The notes: generated by a model not told the origin, from the letters alone. A DNA stretch of 64,000 bases from Nitrosococcus halophilus Nc 4 (GCF_000024725.1 NC_013960.1:2280001-2344000); one strand, 5' to 3'. Numbered from the stretch's first letter, positions 49,160 to 58,163 are shown. Numbers and translations: made by a program.

Positions 49160-51887
49160 TTTTCCTGTTTTCTTAAGAATATCAGGCTTAGCAGGGTGAA
49201 TACCGGGATGAAGGCCGCAAGAGCAATGAAATAGGGGTAGAGATCGCTGAAATCCAAGGCTTTAGTGAAAGTACCACGGCTGATGATCAGAAAATAGGTG
49301 GTTGGAAAAAGTTGGCCAATCCAAGCGCCTACACCTTCCAGGGATGACACGGGATCGGTGAGCCCAGAGAAATTGACCGCAGCCAGCAGCGATACAATGG
49401 CCGTACCCGCCAGTGCCGCAATTTGAGTTTGGGCAAAAGTAGACATGAGCAGGCCGAATCCGGTAGTGGCAGTGACATAGAGCAACGCGCCCGCGGTCAA
49501 TGCTGCAAAGCTTCCCTTAAGGGGGACCTCAAACAAGAAAACCGCCAGAACAACCAAGCCAAAAAAACTGATCATGCTCACACCGATATAGGGAAGCTGT
49601 TTGCCTAGCAGAAATTCCAGGCGGGTCACGGGGGTGACATAGAGATTGGTGATAGAGCCGAGTTCTTTTTCCCGCACGACTCCGAGCGCGACCAGCATGG
49701 CGGGAATGAAGACCAAGAGAACCGGGATCATTGCTGGCATCATGGCATAGAGGCTTTTGAAGTCTTGGTTGTAGCGGTAACGGATCTCCAGATCCGCAGG
49801 TATCGGTCGGGGTTCGATACCGTAGGTACGAATGGCGAGATCAGTCAGGTATTGATAGTGCAGCCCTTCCACATAGCCGCGGATGGTCTCGCCGCGAAAT
49901 GGCATGGCCCCATCGATCCAGACCCCGATTTCTGGTGCTCGCCCCCGTTTTAGATCCTTTCCGAAATTGGGCGGAATCTCGATAGCCAGGCTTAGTTCCC
50001 CGCTTTTCATCCGCTGCTCCAACTCGGTGTAATCATGGATGGGGGGGCGTTTAATAAAATAACGGGAGCCTGCCACATTGTGTAGATAATCGCGGCTTGC
50101 CGGCGTTTGGTCCCAGTCTAGGGCGGCAAATTTGAGGTCTTCCACATCGAAGGTCATGCCATAGCCGAGGGTGAACATGAGTAGTACGGAACCCACTAGG
50201 GCAAACAGTAGGCGAATGGGGTCCCGTTTGATTTCGAGGCTCTCCCGGCGGGCGTAACCTAGTAGACGCCGTAGGCTGAAGGCCGTGGCGCGGGGAGGTT
50301 TTTTAGGGGGCGATTGGGGTATTACCCCCGCCATTGTATTGTCCTTAAGGTTTTCAGCCAAGCCAGTCGCTTCCTCCAGGTAGACGATGAAGGCTTCTTC
50401 CAGGGTTTCGACACCGCGCCTTTGCTTGAGCGCCGAAGGGCTATCGCTGGCGAGCACTTGGCCGGCGTGCATCAGTGAAATACGGTCGCAACGCTCGGCC
50501 TCGTTCATAAAGTGAGTGGAAATAAAAATGGTGACCCCTTGATTGCGGGAGAGATCCAGCAGCAGCTCCCAGAATTGGTCCCGGGCGACAGGGTCTACTC
50601 CGGAGGTGGGTTCAGTTCCGGTTCATGGGCAATGGCCACGGCCAAGGAGAGACGCTGTTGGATACCGAGGGGGAGTGCTAGGGGGAGTTCGTCTAGATAG
50701 GGGGCCAAATCGAAGCGGGCGATTAGCGTGGTCAGTCGTTCCGGGAGGCGTTCTTTCGGCAGATGGAATAGTTGGGCGTGGAGTTCCAGGTTTTGGCGTA
50801 CCGTTAATTCCCCGTAGAGGGAGAAAAATTGGGACATGTAGCCCACTCGCTTGCGGATCTCCAGATCTTGGGCCGCTATGGGGTGGCCAAATAACCAGGC
50901 TTTGCCGTCCGTGGGCGGCAGCAAGCCGGTGAGCATCTTCATCGTCGTGGTTTTACCGCAGCCGTTGGAACCCAGGAAGCCAAAGATTTCGCCCTGTTGG
51001 ATACGAAAATTAACCCGGTCGACGGCGGTAAAGTCACCGAATCGCTTGGTGAGGGCTTGAGCTTCAATGGCGGGCGTGCCTTCGGCCCCAAAGGTGGCGG
51101 GCGGGACGACTAAGGTTCTATGGTTAGAGCGCTTTTTCTCGGGCAGTAGCTGGATAAACGCGGTATCTAGATCCTCCGTTCCGGTCCGGGATTTGAGTGC
51201 TGCAGGGTGGCCCGTGGCTAAAATTTTGCCTTCGTCCATGGCTGCCAGCCAATCAAAGCGTTCCGCTTCTTCCATATAGGAGGTGGCCACCAACACGCTC
51301 ATTTCAGGTCGGCGCTTTCGGATACCGTCAATGAGCTCCCAAAATTGCCGCCGGGAGAGGGGGTCAACGCCGGTGGTAGGCTCGTCCAGGATCAGCAGAT
51401 CCGGGTCGTGGATCAGGGCACAGCATAGTCCAAGTTTTTGTTTCATGCCCCCCGACAATTTGGCGGCGGGACGGTGCTTGAAGGGGGCGAGACCGGTACC
51501 GTGCAGCAGTTGGTGGATGCGTTGCTCCCGTTCCTCCCGGCCCTGGCCGAATAGGCGGCCGAAAAAATCCACATTTTCCCATACCGTTAGAGTAGCGTAG
51601 AGATTTTTTCCCAACCCCTGGGGCATATAGGCAAGGCGCGGCAGTATAGCCGTGCGATAATGGCTATGGCCCATGTTGCCTCCAAATACCGTTACCTGAC
51701 CGCTCTGGATCTGGCGGGCCCCAGCTATCAGGGCCAACAGGGTGGACTTGCCGACTCCGTCTGGGCCGATGAAGCCCACCATGCCGCCGGCAGGAAGCGC
51801 CAGATGAAGATTATTCACCGCAACCGTTTCGCCATAGCGATGAGTGAGGCCCGCGACCTCCGCTACCAAAGGTTGCTCGGTGATCAT
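49156..51887 (-). pseudogene. rbbA: RbbA-like ABC transporter, frameshifted by a small deletion at the second Walker B
   Basis: Expected as one protein of about 914 residues: ABC domain 1 ([35 protein letters not shown]), ABC domain 2 ([35 protein letters not shown]) and an ABC2 membrane domain (YARRESLEIKRDP, ...GVVREKELGSITNLYV). At about 50612-50616 the sequence jumps from HEPEL to [16 protein letters not shown] in another frame; the LILD part of Walker B is missing, consistent with loss of 13 nt. The first frame stops at 50595; the C-terminal half could only start again at ATG 50508. Confidence 0.85.
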
Positions 51888-52016
51888 TGGGGTAATTTTA
51901 CTCGGAGGCTGTCAGGCCACGGAGTATTGAGGTCTAGGCGTACATAGGCGATGCCGGGCACGCCTGTTTTCACTTTCTCTATATGCTCTTTGAGCAACTC
52001 CGGATCGATTTTGACC
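51884..52016 (-). pseudogene. yhiI: C-terminal remnant of a YhiI-like membrane fusion protein
   Basis: Forty-odd codons ([20 protein letters not shown], then [21 protein letters not shown]) end in a TGA overlapping the rbbA start. This matches the end of HlyD-type YhiI, which normally precedes rbbA-yhhJ. The N-terminal 300 residues are gone and the ABC ATPase gene lies in their place. Confidence 0.75.
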
Positions 52017-52739
52017 TTAGGCCACCTCCGTTTGGCGTTGGTCAGAGGCCACTCGCCCGTCCACAAAGTGCACGATGCGCTTGGCATAGGCGGCCATATC
52101 CGCTTCATGGGTGACCATGACGATGGTAATGCCCTGGTCCCGATTGAAAGTGGTCAGCAGTTCCATGATTTCCCGGCTACGGGTTGTGTCCAGGTTGCCG
52201 GTGGGCTCATCGGCGAATAACACATGGGGTTGGGTCACGATGGCTCGGGCAATGGCCACCCGCTGCTGTTGTCCACCGGAAAGCTCGCCTGGGGTGTGGT
52301 GTTCCCAGCCATTTAAGCCCACTGCCGCCAGGGCGTTCCGGGCCCAAGCATGGCGCACTGCCGCCGGGATGCCTCGGTAGATGAGGGGCAGCTCCACATT
52401 TTCTAGGGCTGAGGTGCGGTTCAGCAAGTTGAAGCCCTGAAACACGAATCCCAGATAGTGACGGCGCAACCGGGCACGCTGGTTGCGGGATAGCCTGCCC
52501 ACCTCGATCCCTTGGAAAAAATAAGCCCCCCTGCTGGGGGTATCCAGACAGCCAAGAATATTCAAACAGGTGGATTTTCCGGAACCACTGGGTCCCATCA
52601 CCGCCACGAAATCCCCTGCCTCAATGGAAAGATTAACGCCGCGCAGTGCCTCCATAGCAGCCCTGCCGGTACCATAGATTTTGGTCACCTCTCGAAGCGC
52701 AATCAACGGCGGTTTGAGCTGCTTTCGGGTCATTGCCAT
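52017..52739 (-). CDS. MacB-type ABC transporter ATP-binding protein without a permease
   Basis: 240 residues: Walker [17 protein letters not shown]-loop FQGFNLLNR, signature [15 protein letters not shown], Walker [15 protein letters not shown]-loop VTHEAD. It is the LolD/MacB-type single ATPase. The expected FtsX-like permease gene does not follow; instead there is a fragment of yhiI. TGATG coupling to the upstream adaptor. Confidence 0.92.
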   Translation of the reverse strand: MAMTRKQLKPPLIALREVTKIYGTGRAAMEALRGVNLSIEAGDFVAVMGPSGSGKSTCLNILGCLDTPSRGAYFFQGIEVGRLSRNQRARLRRHYLGFVFQGFNLLNRTSALENVELPLIYRGIPAAVRHAWARNALAAVGLNGWEHHTPGELSGGQQQRVAIARAIVTQPHVLFADEPTGNLDTTRSREIMELLTTFNRDQGITIVMVTHEADMAAYAKRIVHFVDGRVASDQRQTEVA

Positions 52740-54022
52740 CACGAGGGACGGGGGAGGGTGTCAGTGACAAGTACTGTCCCGGGTTCGATTTCCCCTTCCA
52801 GCACTTGGGTCATGATGCCGTCTGTGGCGCCGATGGTGATAGGGAGGGCTGTAGGCCGTCCTTCCTGTAAACTCCATACCCGCTGTTGTTGGGGGTTGCC
52901 GTTGACCTCCGGGCGTTGTTTGGAAGGAGAACGGGAGGGGTGGGGAAAGAGATAGCCAATTAAGCCCCGGTTAGAGGTGGAGGGCTTATCTTGGACGGGA
53001 GGGGTAAAGCGCAGCGCTCTGTTGGGGATCAGCAGCGCATTTTCCACCTGTTCCACGACGATGTCTGCGGTGGCGGTCATCCCCGGTCGCAGGGACAGAT
53101 CGGAGTTATTTACCCTCAGCACGGTTTCATAGGTAATCACGCCATCTATTTCTTGGGCGCCGTAGCGGACCTGAGTAATCTGGGCTGAAAAGATTCGGCC
53201 TGGATAGGCGTCCACGGTAAAGGTGGCCCTTTGGCCTTCTTTTACCTGACCCACATCGGCCTCGTCCACATCCACGTGGAGTTCCATCTGAGTGAGATCT
53301 TCAGCCAGGGTGAATAGTACGGGAGTCTGGAAAGAGGCGGCTACGGTCTGGCCTGGTTCCACTGCGCGCACCAGGACGATGCCGCTGATAGGGGAGCGGA
53401 TGACGGCTTTTGCTAGATCGGTCTCATGGGTGTCCAAGGTGGCGCGGGCTACGGCAACTTGGGCCTTGGCGCTGGCTTCTGCTGCCTGGGCCCGGGCATA
53501 AGCGGCCCGGGTGGTGTCTAATTCTTCTTGGGAGCATAACTGCCGTTGCGCTAACTTTTGACAGCGTTCAAAACGCAACCGGGTTTCCAGGACGGTGGCT
53601 TTTGCTTCTTGTTCCTTCGCTTTAGCTGAATCGAGGGAGGCCCGCGCTTGAATCACTTCTGCTTCCAGACGGTCAGTATCCAGCCGCGCCAAAACCTGCC
53701 CCCGCTCGATCTGGTGGTTGTAATCCACCTCTACGGTTTCAATGGTTCCGGAGAGCTCGCTGCCCACATCGACTTGATTAACCGGTTCCAGTGTTCCCGT
53801 GGCGGTTACCGTAACGGTGAGATTACCCCATTGTGCCTGGGCTGTTTTAAATTGAGTCTTAGGGCTATTGCCGGCGCTTTGGTAGGTGACAACGATACCG
53901 GTGAGGGCCAGTACCGCCATGGCGGCGAGCAGCCACTTCCAACGCTTCCGGCCAGTAGAGTGTGACCCCAGGCCTAAGACTTGGCTGATGTCGTCGGAGC
54001 GCTCTGTAGCATTATTTGTCAT
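52739..54022 (-). CDS. MacA-like periplasmic adaptor (RND/HlyD family)
   Basis: About 427 residues from ATG 54022. N-terminal membrane helix (WLLAAMAVLALTGIVVTY), lipoyl-like halves (VDVGSELSGTIETVEVDYNH, SPISGIVLVRAVEPGQTV), a coiled-coil hairpin with many Ala/Glu/Lys between, then beta-barrel and membrane-proximal domains. Carries substrates with an inner-membrane ABC transporter to an outer-membrane channel; its permease is missing in this locus. Confidence 0.9.
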   Translation of the reverse strand: MTNNATERSDDISQVLGLGSHSTGRKRWKWLLAAMAVLALTGIVVTYQSAGNSPKTQFKTAQAQWGNLTVTVTATGTLEPVNQVDVGSELSGTIETVEVDYNHQIERGQVLARLDTDRLEAEVIQARASLDSAKAKEQEAKATVLETRLRFERCQKLAQRQLCSQEELDTTRAAYARAQAAEASAKAQVAVARATLDTHETDLAKAVIRSPISGIVLVRAVEPGQTVAASFQTPVLFTLAEDLTQMELHVDVDEADVGQVKEGQRATFTVDAYPGRIFSAQITQVRYGAQEIDGVITYETVLRVNNSDLSLRPGMTATADIVVEQVENALLIPNRALRFTPPVQDKPSTSNRGLIGYLFPHPSRSPSKQRPEVNGNPQQQRVWSLQEGRPTALPITIGATDGIMTQVLEGEIEPGTVLVTDTLPRPS

Positions 54023-54091
54023 GGTTGAGATGGCATGGTGGCAAGAGGTAGCGACCCTGGGAATTCCCCTTGCAGTAGGGGGCGTTTGCAA

Positions 54092-54474
54092 TGGGTAGCC
54101 ATTAAATAATCTATCAGTAAGGGAAAGTGGTATTGGAATTTCCCTGTAATGAGATAGATTGATTGAAATTTAGTTCAGTATTTTTGAAAGCGCTGAATTC
54201 CTCCTTGGGGGAATCCCCGCTTGCCTTTTTTTACCGCTAGTCTGGTACTGTATTTTCTGGGAGACTGCTAGAGCGGTATTCAGGGTTTAACAGGAAAAAG
54301 GAAGACACTCGCCTATGTTGTTGGATAAAATACCAATATTACAAGACTTAGGGAGTCCATTTAGGGGAAATCCTTAACCCTATCCCAGGCGGCAGGGAAA
54401 TCGGTGTTAGGATGTGCTTTTCATAGAGAAACGCGGAAGATAAGTTTAAACCACATTTTAAGGGATCCTTATCA
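54092..54474. other. Intergenic region upstream of the TPR protein
   Basis: 383 bp between divergent macA-like and TPR genes. A short GGGG-AAT-CCCC hairpin followed by T-rich sequence lies near 54208-54232; beyond it TTGCCT (54221) and TACTGT (54246) are possible but poorly spaced promoter hexamers. Nothing else identified. Confidence 0.45.
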
Positions 54475-55194
54475 ATGAAAAGAATTAAGCGGCGATTAGC
54501 AAAAAATGAGTTAGCGCGGGGGAAATTACAAGCTGAGAAAGCAAGAAAAACCTTAGATTCCAAGGCGGATGATTTATTTGAAGCCGCCTATAAGAAGCTT
54601 TCCTCGGCGGCTTTACTGGATGCTAGTAATGCTGAAATTTTCCATTATTGGGGATTAGTGCTTTATGACCAAGCCCAACGGAAACAGGGTAAGGAAGCTA
54701 AGGAGCTTTATAAAACAGCATGTGAAAAATTTGAAACGGCCCTTAGACTTGAGCCGGACAGCGCAAAGGTCATGAATGACTGGGGCGCGGCCTTAATTGA
54801 GCAGGCCAAGAATAAACCTGATAAACGTGCCGAAGCCTTGTATGGGGAAGCAAAAGAGAAAATTGCTGCTGCGGAGGCCTTAGAGCCAGGGGTGGGGGCT
54901 TATAATCTAGCTTGCATCCATAGTTTGCGTGGAGAACAGAAAGCATGCCAAAAATATTTAGAACAGGGGCACCAGGCAAATAGCCTTCCTCCTCTAAAAC
55001 ATCTTAAGGTGGACAAGGATCTGGATAATGTCAGAAATGAGAAATGGTTTAAGAACTTTCTCGAAAAACTTGCTGAGGAAGAAGAAATGGAAACTTCGGA
55101 AGCGGAGGTTGTAGAAACGGAAGTAGAGGCAGAAAAGCAGTCAGAGAAAAACCGGGGTGTTAGTTCTTGGTGGCGTCGGTTAAAGCGTTCATAA
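54475..55194 (+). CDS. TPR-repeat protein
   Basis: 239 residues, no signal. Basic N-terminus (MKRIKRRLAKNELARGK), then at least three TPR-like helix pairs (FHYWGLVLYDQAQRK, FETALRLEPDSAKVMNDWGAAL, AAAEALEPGVGAYNLACIHSL), an acidic Glu-rich stretch and a basic end (SSWWRRLKRS). Likely a protein-interaction scaffold; partner unknown. A GGGA sequence precedes the start. Confidence 0.75.
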   Translation: MKRIKRRLAKNELARGKLQAEKARKTLDSKADDLFEAAYKKLSSAALLDASNAEIFHYWGLVLYDQAQRKQGKEAKELYKTACEKFETALRLEPDSAKVMNDWGAALIEQAKNKPDKRAEALYGEAKEKIAAAEALEPGVGAYNLACIHSLRGEQKACQKYLEQGHQANSLPPLKHLKVDKDLDNVRNEKWFKNFLEKLAEEEEMETSEAEVVETEVEAEKQSEKNRGVSSWWRRLKRS

Positions 55195-55360
55195 AATTCA
55201 TGCTAGGAGTGGGGACATCGGCAAGAATGTCCTGGAGCCCCTGTTGCTTCACCGGGTTATTGACTTAAGGCCCGCTGTAAAAAAATAGGTAGTGCTGCAT
55301 ATTGAGTGATTATGCGCTATATTTATATTATGTATGTATAGATTTCTCAAGGAGATAGCC

Positions 55361-55657
55361 ATGAACTGTCCCCGATGCGGTGGTACTCATATTGTCAAAA
55401 ATGGGAGTAATGGGGTCGGGACACCCAAATTTTTATGCAAAGTCTGCGGTCGGCAATTCGTGGAGGACCCCAAGAATTGCTCCATTACTCAAGAGACGAA
55501 AGAGCTGATTGATAAATTGCTCTTAGAGAGAATTCCGCTGGCAGGGATTGTCCGAGTCACGGGCGTTTCAGAGCGCTGGTTGCAATATTATGTGAACGAT
55601 AAATATGCGCATACACCGCGGCGAGTGGAGATAAAAAAAAGTCCAGAGCTCGTTTAA
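55361..55657 (+). CDS. insA: IS1 InsA-like protein
   Basis: 98 residues: zinc-finger motif CPRCGGTHIVKNG...CKVCGRQFV and a helix-turn-helix region. Alone it acts as a DNA-binding repressor; with the second frame it forms the transposase. The run of eight A at 55633-55640 allows -1 frameshifting into the insB frame. Confidence 0.9.
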   Translation: MNCPRCGGTHIVKNGSNGVGTPKFLCKVCGRQFVEDPKNCSITQETKELIDKLLLERIPLAGIVRVTGVSERWLQYYVNDKYAHTPRRVEIKKSPELV

Positions 55658-56079
55658 CCCTTGAGTGCGATGAGCTTTGGTCGTTTGTCGCCAGAAAGGG
55701 CAATAAACAATGGGTGTGGTTAGCGTTCGATAGGGACACCCAAGAAGTTGTGGGGGTTTATATCGGCGATCGGAGTCAAACAGGGGCACAAGGATTATGG
55801 CAGTCCTTACCCGCCGTTTATCGGCAGCGGGCCGTAAGTTACACCGATTTTTGGGAAGCCTATGAGGCTATCTTCCCAGGGCCACGCCATCGCAGCGTGG
55901 GCAAAGAAACGGGACAAACAAGCCACATTGAACGCTTTAATTGTACGCTCAGACAGCGTGTTTCGCGTTTAGTCAGAAAAGCACTCTCTTTCTCCAAGAA
56001 ATTAGAAAACCATGTCGGCGCTATTTGGTATTTTGTCCACCATTATAATGCGACCCTTTGCCCAACAACCCGATCCTGA
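55639..56079 (+). CDS. insB: IS1 InsB-like transposase domain (made by -1 frameshift)
   Basis: Read from 55639 after the slip: KSRARLTLECDELWSFVARK, then VWLAFDRDTQEVVGVYIGDRS, SYTDFWEAY and HIERFNCTLRQRVSRLVRK, the DDE transposase of IS1 (acidic residues in CDELW, YTDFW and HIERF). The InsAB' fusion would be 239 residues. An internal ATG at 55714 is probably not the start. Confidence 0.88.
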   Translation, partial: KSRARLTLECDELWSFVARKGNKQWVWLAFDRDTQEVVGVYIGDRSQTGAQGLWQSLPAVYRQRAVSYTDFWEAYEAIFPGPRHRSVGKETGQTSHIERFNCTLRQRVSRLVRKALSFSKKLENHVGAIWYFVHHYNATLCPTTRS

Positions 56080-56113
56080 TTATCACTCATAATGCAGGAC
56101 TACCAAAAAATAA

Positions 56114-56149
56114 AAGCAAGGGTACCCCAAATATAAGATACCCTTGCTT
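56114..56149 (-). terminator. Intrinsic terminator on the minus strand
   Basis: AAGCAAGGGTA/TACCCTTGCTT is a perfect 11-bp stem. On the minus strand it is followed by TTTTATTTTTT, part of which is the IS1 target duplication. It would end the transcript of the small gene at 56318-56497. Confidence 0.8.
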
Positions 56150-56175
56150 ATTAGAGAGCAGAAAGTAAACGACCG

Positions 56176-56191
56176 ACCTGCTAAAGCAGGT
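56176..56191 (+). terminator. Short hairpin with T-rich tail
   Basis: ACCTGC-TAAA-GCAGGT followed by GGCTTTTTC on the plus strand. It may be a terminator or a transposon-end palindrome; this form is common next to TnpB-type elements. Confidence 0.45.
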
Positions 56192-56317
56192 GGCTTTTTC
56201 AGACCCAACCCCAAAAGAAGCGGTCATTTATGGTAATCAAGAGAGCCCACATACGGACGGCTTACCCCACAGGGGCGCCCGTTGCCAAGCTGATAAGCAA
56301 AGCAATCCCTCGATAGC

Positions 56318-56497
56318 TTAAGCAGAGCCTATGCCAAGCAGATTGAGGGCCAACAGTACGTAAAAAACCACCAATAGAAAATTCAGTGGCGAGGCGCCGG
56401 TTTTCATGTCTTCTGAAGCGGAGACTTCAAATTGCCGCCTCGGGCGGGCATTTTTAAATATCTTTCTGGCGTCAATTAATTTGCTTCTTTGTTCCAT
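56318..56497 (-). CDS. Small tail-anchored membrane protein, unknown function
   Basis: 59 residues from ATG 56497. A charged soluble part (MEQRSKLIDARKIFKNARPR, then RQFEVSASEDMKTG) followed by one C-terminal hydrophobic helix (PLNFLLVVFYVLLALNLLGI) and a 3-residue tail. It has the topology of a tail-anchored protein or of a small membrane toxin; I recognise no family. Its own terminator lies at 56114-56149. Confidence 0.55.
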   Translation of the reverse strand: MEQRSKLIDARKIFKNARPRRQFEVSASEDMKTGASPLNFLLVVFYVLLALNLLGIGSA

Positions 56498-56635
56498 TGC
56501 CTGCGATTTCCTCGTCTATTTCAGGTTATCGTTTATCAGATAGAACTAGTTTAAAAATTAAAGCTGAAAACAAGCTGAAAAATGTTCCCATGGGGGGATC
56601 TGTAAGTATCTCAGTAAAAGTTTTTAAGTATTCCT

Positions 56636-56735
56636 GGAGCGAGCCGGTGGCGTGGAGCCAGGGGACAGGGAAGCCCCCGCAAACCCTCTTTTCAGGGAAG
56701 AAAAACGGATTTGCGGAACACCACCAGCTCGCTCC
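56636..56735. repeat. 100-nt structured palindrome
   Basis: Outer arms GGAGCGAGC (56636) and GCTCGCTCC (56727), next stem GGTGG/CCACC, then GCAAA/TTTGC, and a GGGG/CCCC hairpin inside. No protein is encoded. It may be a dispersed element or a structured RNA; strand cannot be told. Confidence 0.5.
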
Positions 56736-56844
56736 TAAAACGCCTCATATTTTATTCATAGGTACTTAAGTAGGGGATTGGAAGAGGCAATCAGGAAATC
56801 AATGCTAAAACCTAGGCTATTTGCAAGGCGGGCCTGTTGTCTAA

Positions 56845-56934
56845 TACCAATTTCATGTAATTTTGCATTGTATAGATGCAGTCTAAACAAGCACTTGAAG
56901 CCTTAATAAATTGCATTCTTTGATTAAATTGGTA
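56845..56934. repeat. 90-bp MITE, copy 1
   Basis: Begins TACCAATTTCATGTAATTTT and ends AAATTGGTA, with CCAATTT terminal inverted repeats inside TA dinucleotides. About 80% identical to 58164-58253 and of equal length. The TA borders suggest an IS630/Tc1-type origin. Confidence 0.75.
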
Positions 56935-57305
56935 TGAGACCCTTAGCCGTCGGCGTACACCAAGAGCTTATCCCGTTCGCCACCGAGCGAGGATTTAGCA
57001 AACTTGCGCTTAGGCGAGCATTGGGAATGCACATGAACTGCACGCCCTACCTATATGCCCTGGCAGAGCGCCGGGGCCGTGTGTCTCTGGATGGGGAGGA
57101 AGTCGAGAAGCCGACAGAGGAACACGCGGAACATGCACGGCAGAAGCTAAAGGCGAGGTTTGAGGCAAGGAAGCAGAAACGCGCCAATGAGCCACCAAAG
57201 AAAAGCAATACCGCGAAGGTGACTCCTATCCAGAGGGAAACACCACCAAAGCGGCCAATTCTCAGCTTGAAACGGGCGAAGGGGCTATCTAAGAACGCGG
57301 TTTAG
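56934..57305 (+). CDS. Truncated ProQ/FinO-family RNA chaperone
   Basis: 123 residues. From RPLAVGVHQELIPFATERGF and LRRALGMHMNCTPYLYALA it matches the middle and end of the FinO/ProQ RNA-binding domain, followed by a basic Lys/Arg/Pro tail. The first helices of the domain are missing: the ATG at 56934 is made by the right end of the MITE (GGTATG). It is probably a plasmid- or phage-type ProQ broken by MITE insertion; translation and folding are uncertain. Confidence 0.7.
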   Translation: MRPLAVGVHQELIPFATERGFSKLALRRALGMHMNCTPYLYALAERRGRVSLDGEEVEKPTEEHAEHARQKLKARFEARKQKRANEPPKKSNTAKVTPIQRETPPKRPILSLKRAKGLSKNAV

Positions 57306-57347
57306 ACACCCTCCACCACTAAGAATTATTCTTATTTGAGGGGGGGG

Positions 57348-57623
57348 TTACCCCTTATTTAACCCCACCGTTTTCTTTTTTTTCTTATTCAATGCCCTAT
57401 AGAACTCACGCTTGCTAACGCCCGCTTGGGATGCCATGGATTTGATGAGGTCAGGCCCGAAAGGGGCTTTCGGGCAATCAACAGTGACCTTATGTAAAAC
57501 TTTCTCGGAGTATTTTACCCATTGCTCGTGTGAGGTGCCTTTCCGTGGGCGCGGTTCAAAACCAAGGTTCTTAAGGATCTGTTTTACCTCCCGGCATTCC
57601 AGCGGTCGCCAGCGCCAACCCAT
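57348..57623 (-). CDS. hicA: HicA-type mRNA interferase toxin
   Basis: 91 residues from ATG 57623, sharing one base with the hicB stop (TAATG). HicA fold: CREVKQILKNLGFEPRPRKG, then GTSHEQW with the likely catalytic His, LHKVTVDCP and FGPDLIKSMASQAGVSK. Longer than minimal HicA (about 60), with a Lys-rich tail. Toxin downstream of antitoxin. Confidence 0.88.
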   Translation of the reverse strand: MGWRWRPLECREVKQILKNLGFEPRPRKGTSHEQWVKYSEKVLHKVTVDCPKAPFGPDLIKSMASQAGVSKREFYRALNKKKKKTVGLNKG

Positions 57624-57976
57624 TATGCATGGTTCATAGGATGATGGTGTGGATCGCGAGGAAAGAGAGGAACCTGCTCCTGGAAAACCCGATAAATTTC
57701 TCTCTTCCAATGAACAACACGGGAAATCGATGCATAACAGCAGTAGCGCCAGCGGATGCTGAGCGGGGCTTTGCGCTGCATGAGTTGCATAGCATATTCG
57801 CGATCTTCACCGGCAAGTGCATCATAGACGTAATCAGCGATCATCGCCTCTAGCTTGCGCTTTACTTCTTCTAACGAATCACCCTGAGCAGCTAAGTTAA
57901 GGTCAATACAAAACCCTTGCCACTGGTCATCCCGGCGTTCAACAAAGCAGCGTAAAAAAAGAGCTTGTGGACGCAT
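57623..57976 (-). CDS. hicB: HicB-like antitoxin
   Basis: 117 residues. N-terminal partial RNase H-like HicB domain: LFLRCFVERRDDQWQGFCID, LNLAAQGDSLEEVKRKL. The C-terminal part (basic, Trp/Arg, His-rich end) shows no clear ribbon-helix-helix or HTH. GAGGTG precedes the ATG. Two 10-bp repeats upstream may be its operator. Confidence 0.82.
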   Translation of the reverse strand: MRPQALFLRCFVERRDDQWQGFCIDLNLAAQGDSLEEVKRKLEAMIADYVYDALAGEDREYAMQLMQRKAPLSIRWRYCCYASISRVVHWKREIYRVFQEQVPLFPRDPHHHPMNHA

Positions 57977-58026
57977 CTCGCATCACCTCTCTTGTTTGGG
58001 TGCTCAAATGTATGACAATTTTACTT

Positions 58027-58054
58027 AGTATATTCTTCCACAAGAGTATATTCT
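58027..58054 (-). promoter_or_regulatory. Candidate hicBA promoter/operator
   Basis: AGAATATACT occurs twice on the minus strand, starts 18 bp apart (58045-58054 and 58027-58036). Both contain TATACT, a good -10 hexamer. Tandem copies upstream of a toxin-antitoxin pair suggest an autoregulatory operator. No clear -35 element. Confidence 0.4.
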
Positions 58055-58163
58055 ACTACCTCTCTTTTGTTCTTATCGGCTTTTAAAAGCTTTTTCTATC
58101 TTCCAATTCCTCCCCACACCCACGGGCTAACCCCCATAAACATTCGCGAAACCGGGGGCCTTA

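Larger units (their letters stand above)
55288..56104 (+). mobile_element. Complete IS1-family insertion sequence with 8-bp target duplication
   Basis: Inverted ends GGTAGTGCTGCATATTGAGT (left, from 55288) and GGTAGTCCTGCATTATGAGT (right, read inward from 56104). Flanked by the direct repeat AAAAAATA (55280-55287 and 56105-56112), as expected for IS1. Length 817 bp. Inside are insA and insB frames joined by a -1 slippery A-tract. All parts look intact, so insertion is probably recent. Confidence 0.92.

Noticed and set aside
56160-56460. Possible plus-strand small RNA ending at a GC hairpin plus T-tract (56433-56455)
   Set aside because: A continuous 59-codon frame on the minus strand explains most of the region better, and the hairpin lies within that gene.
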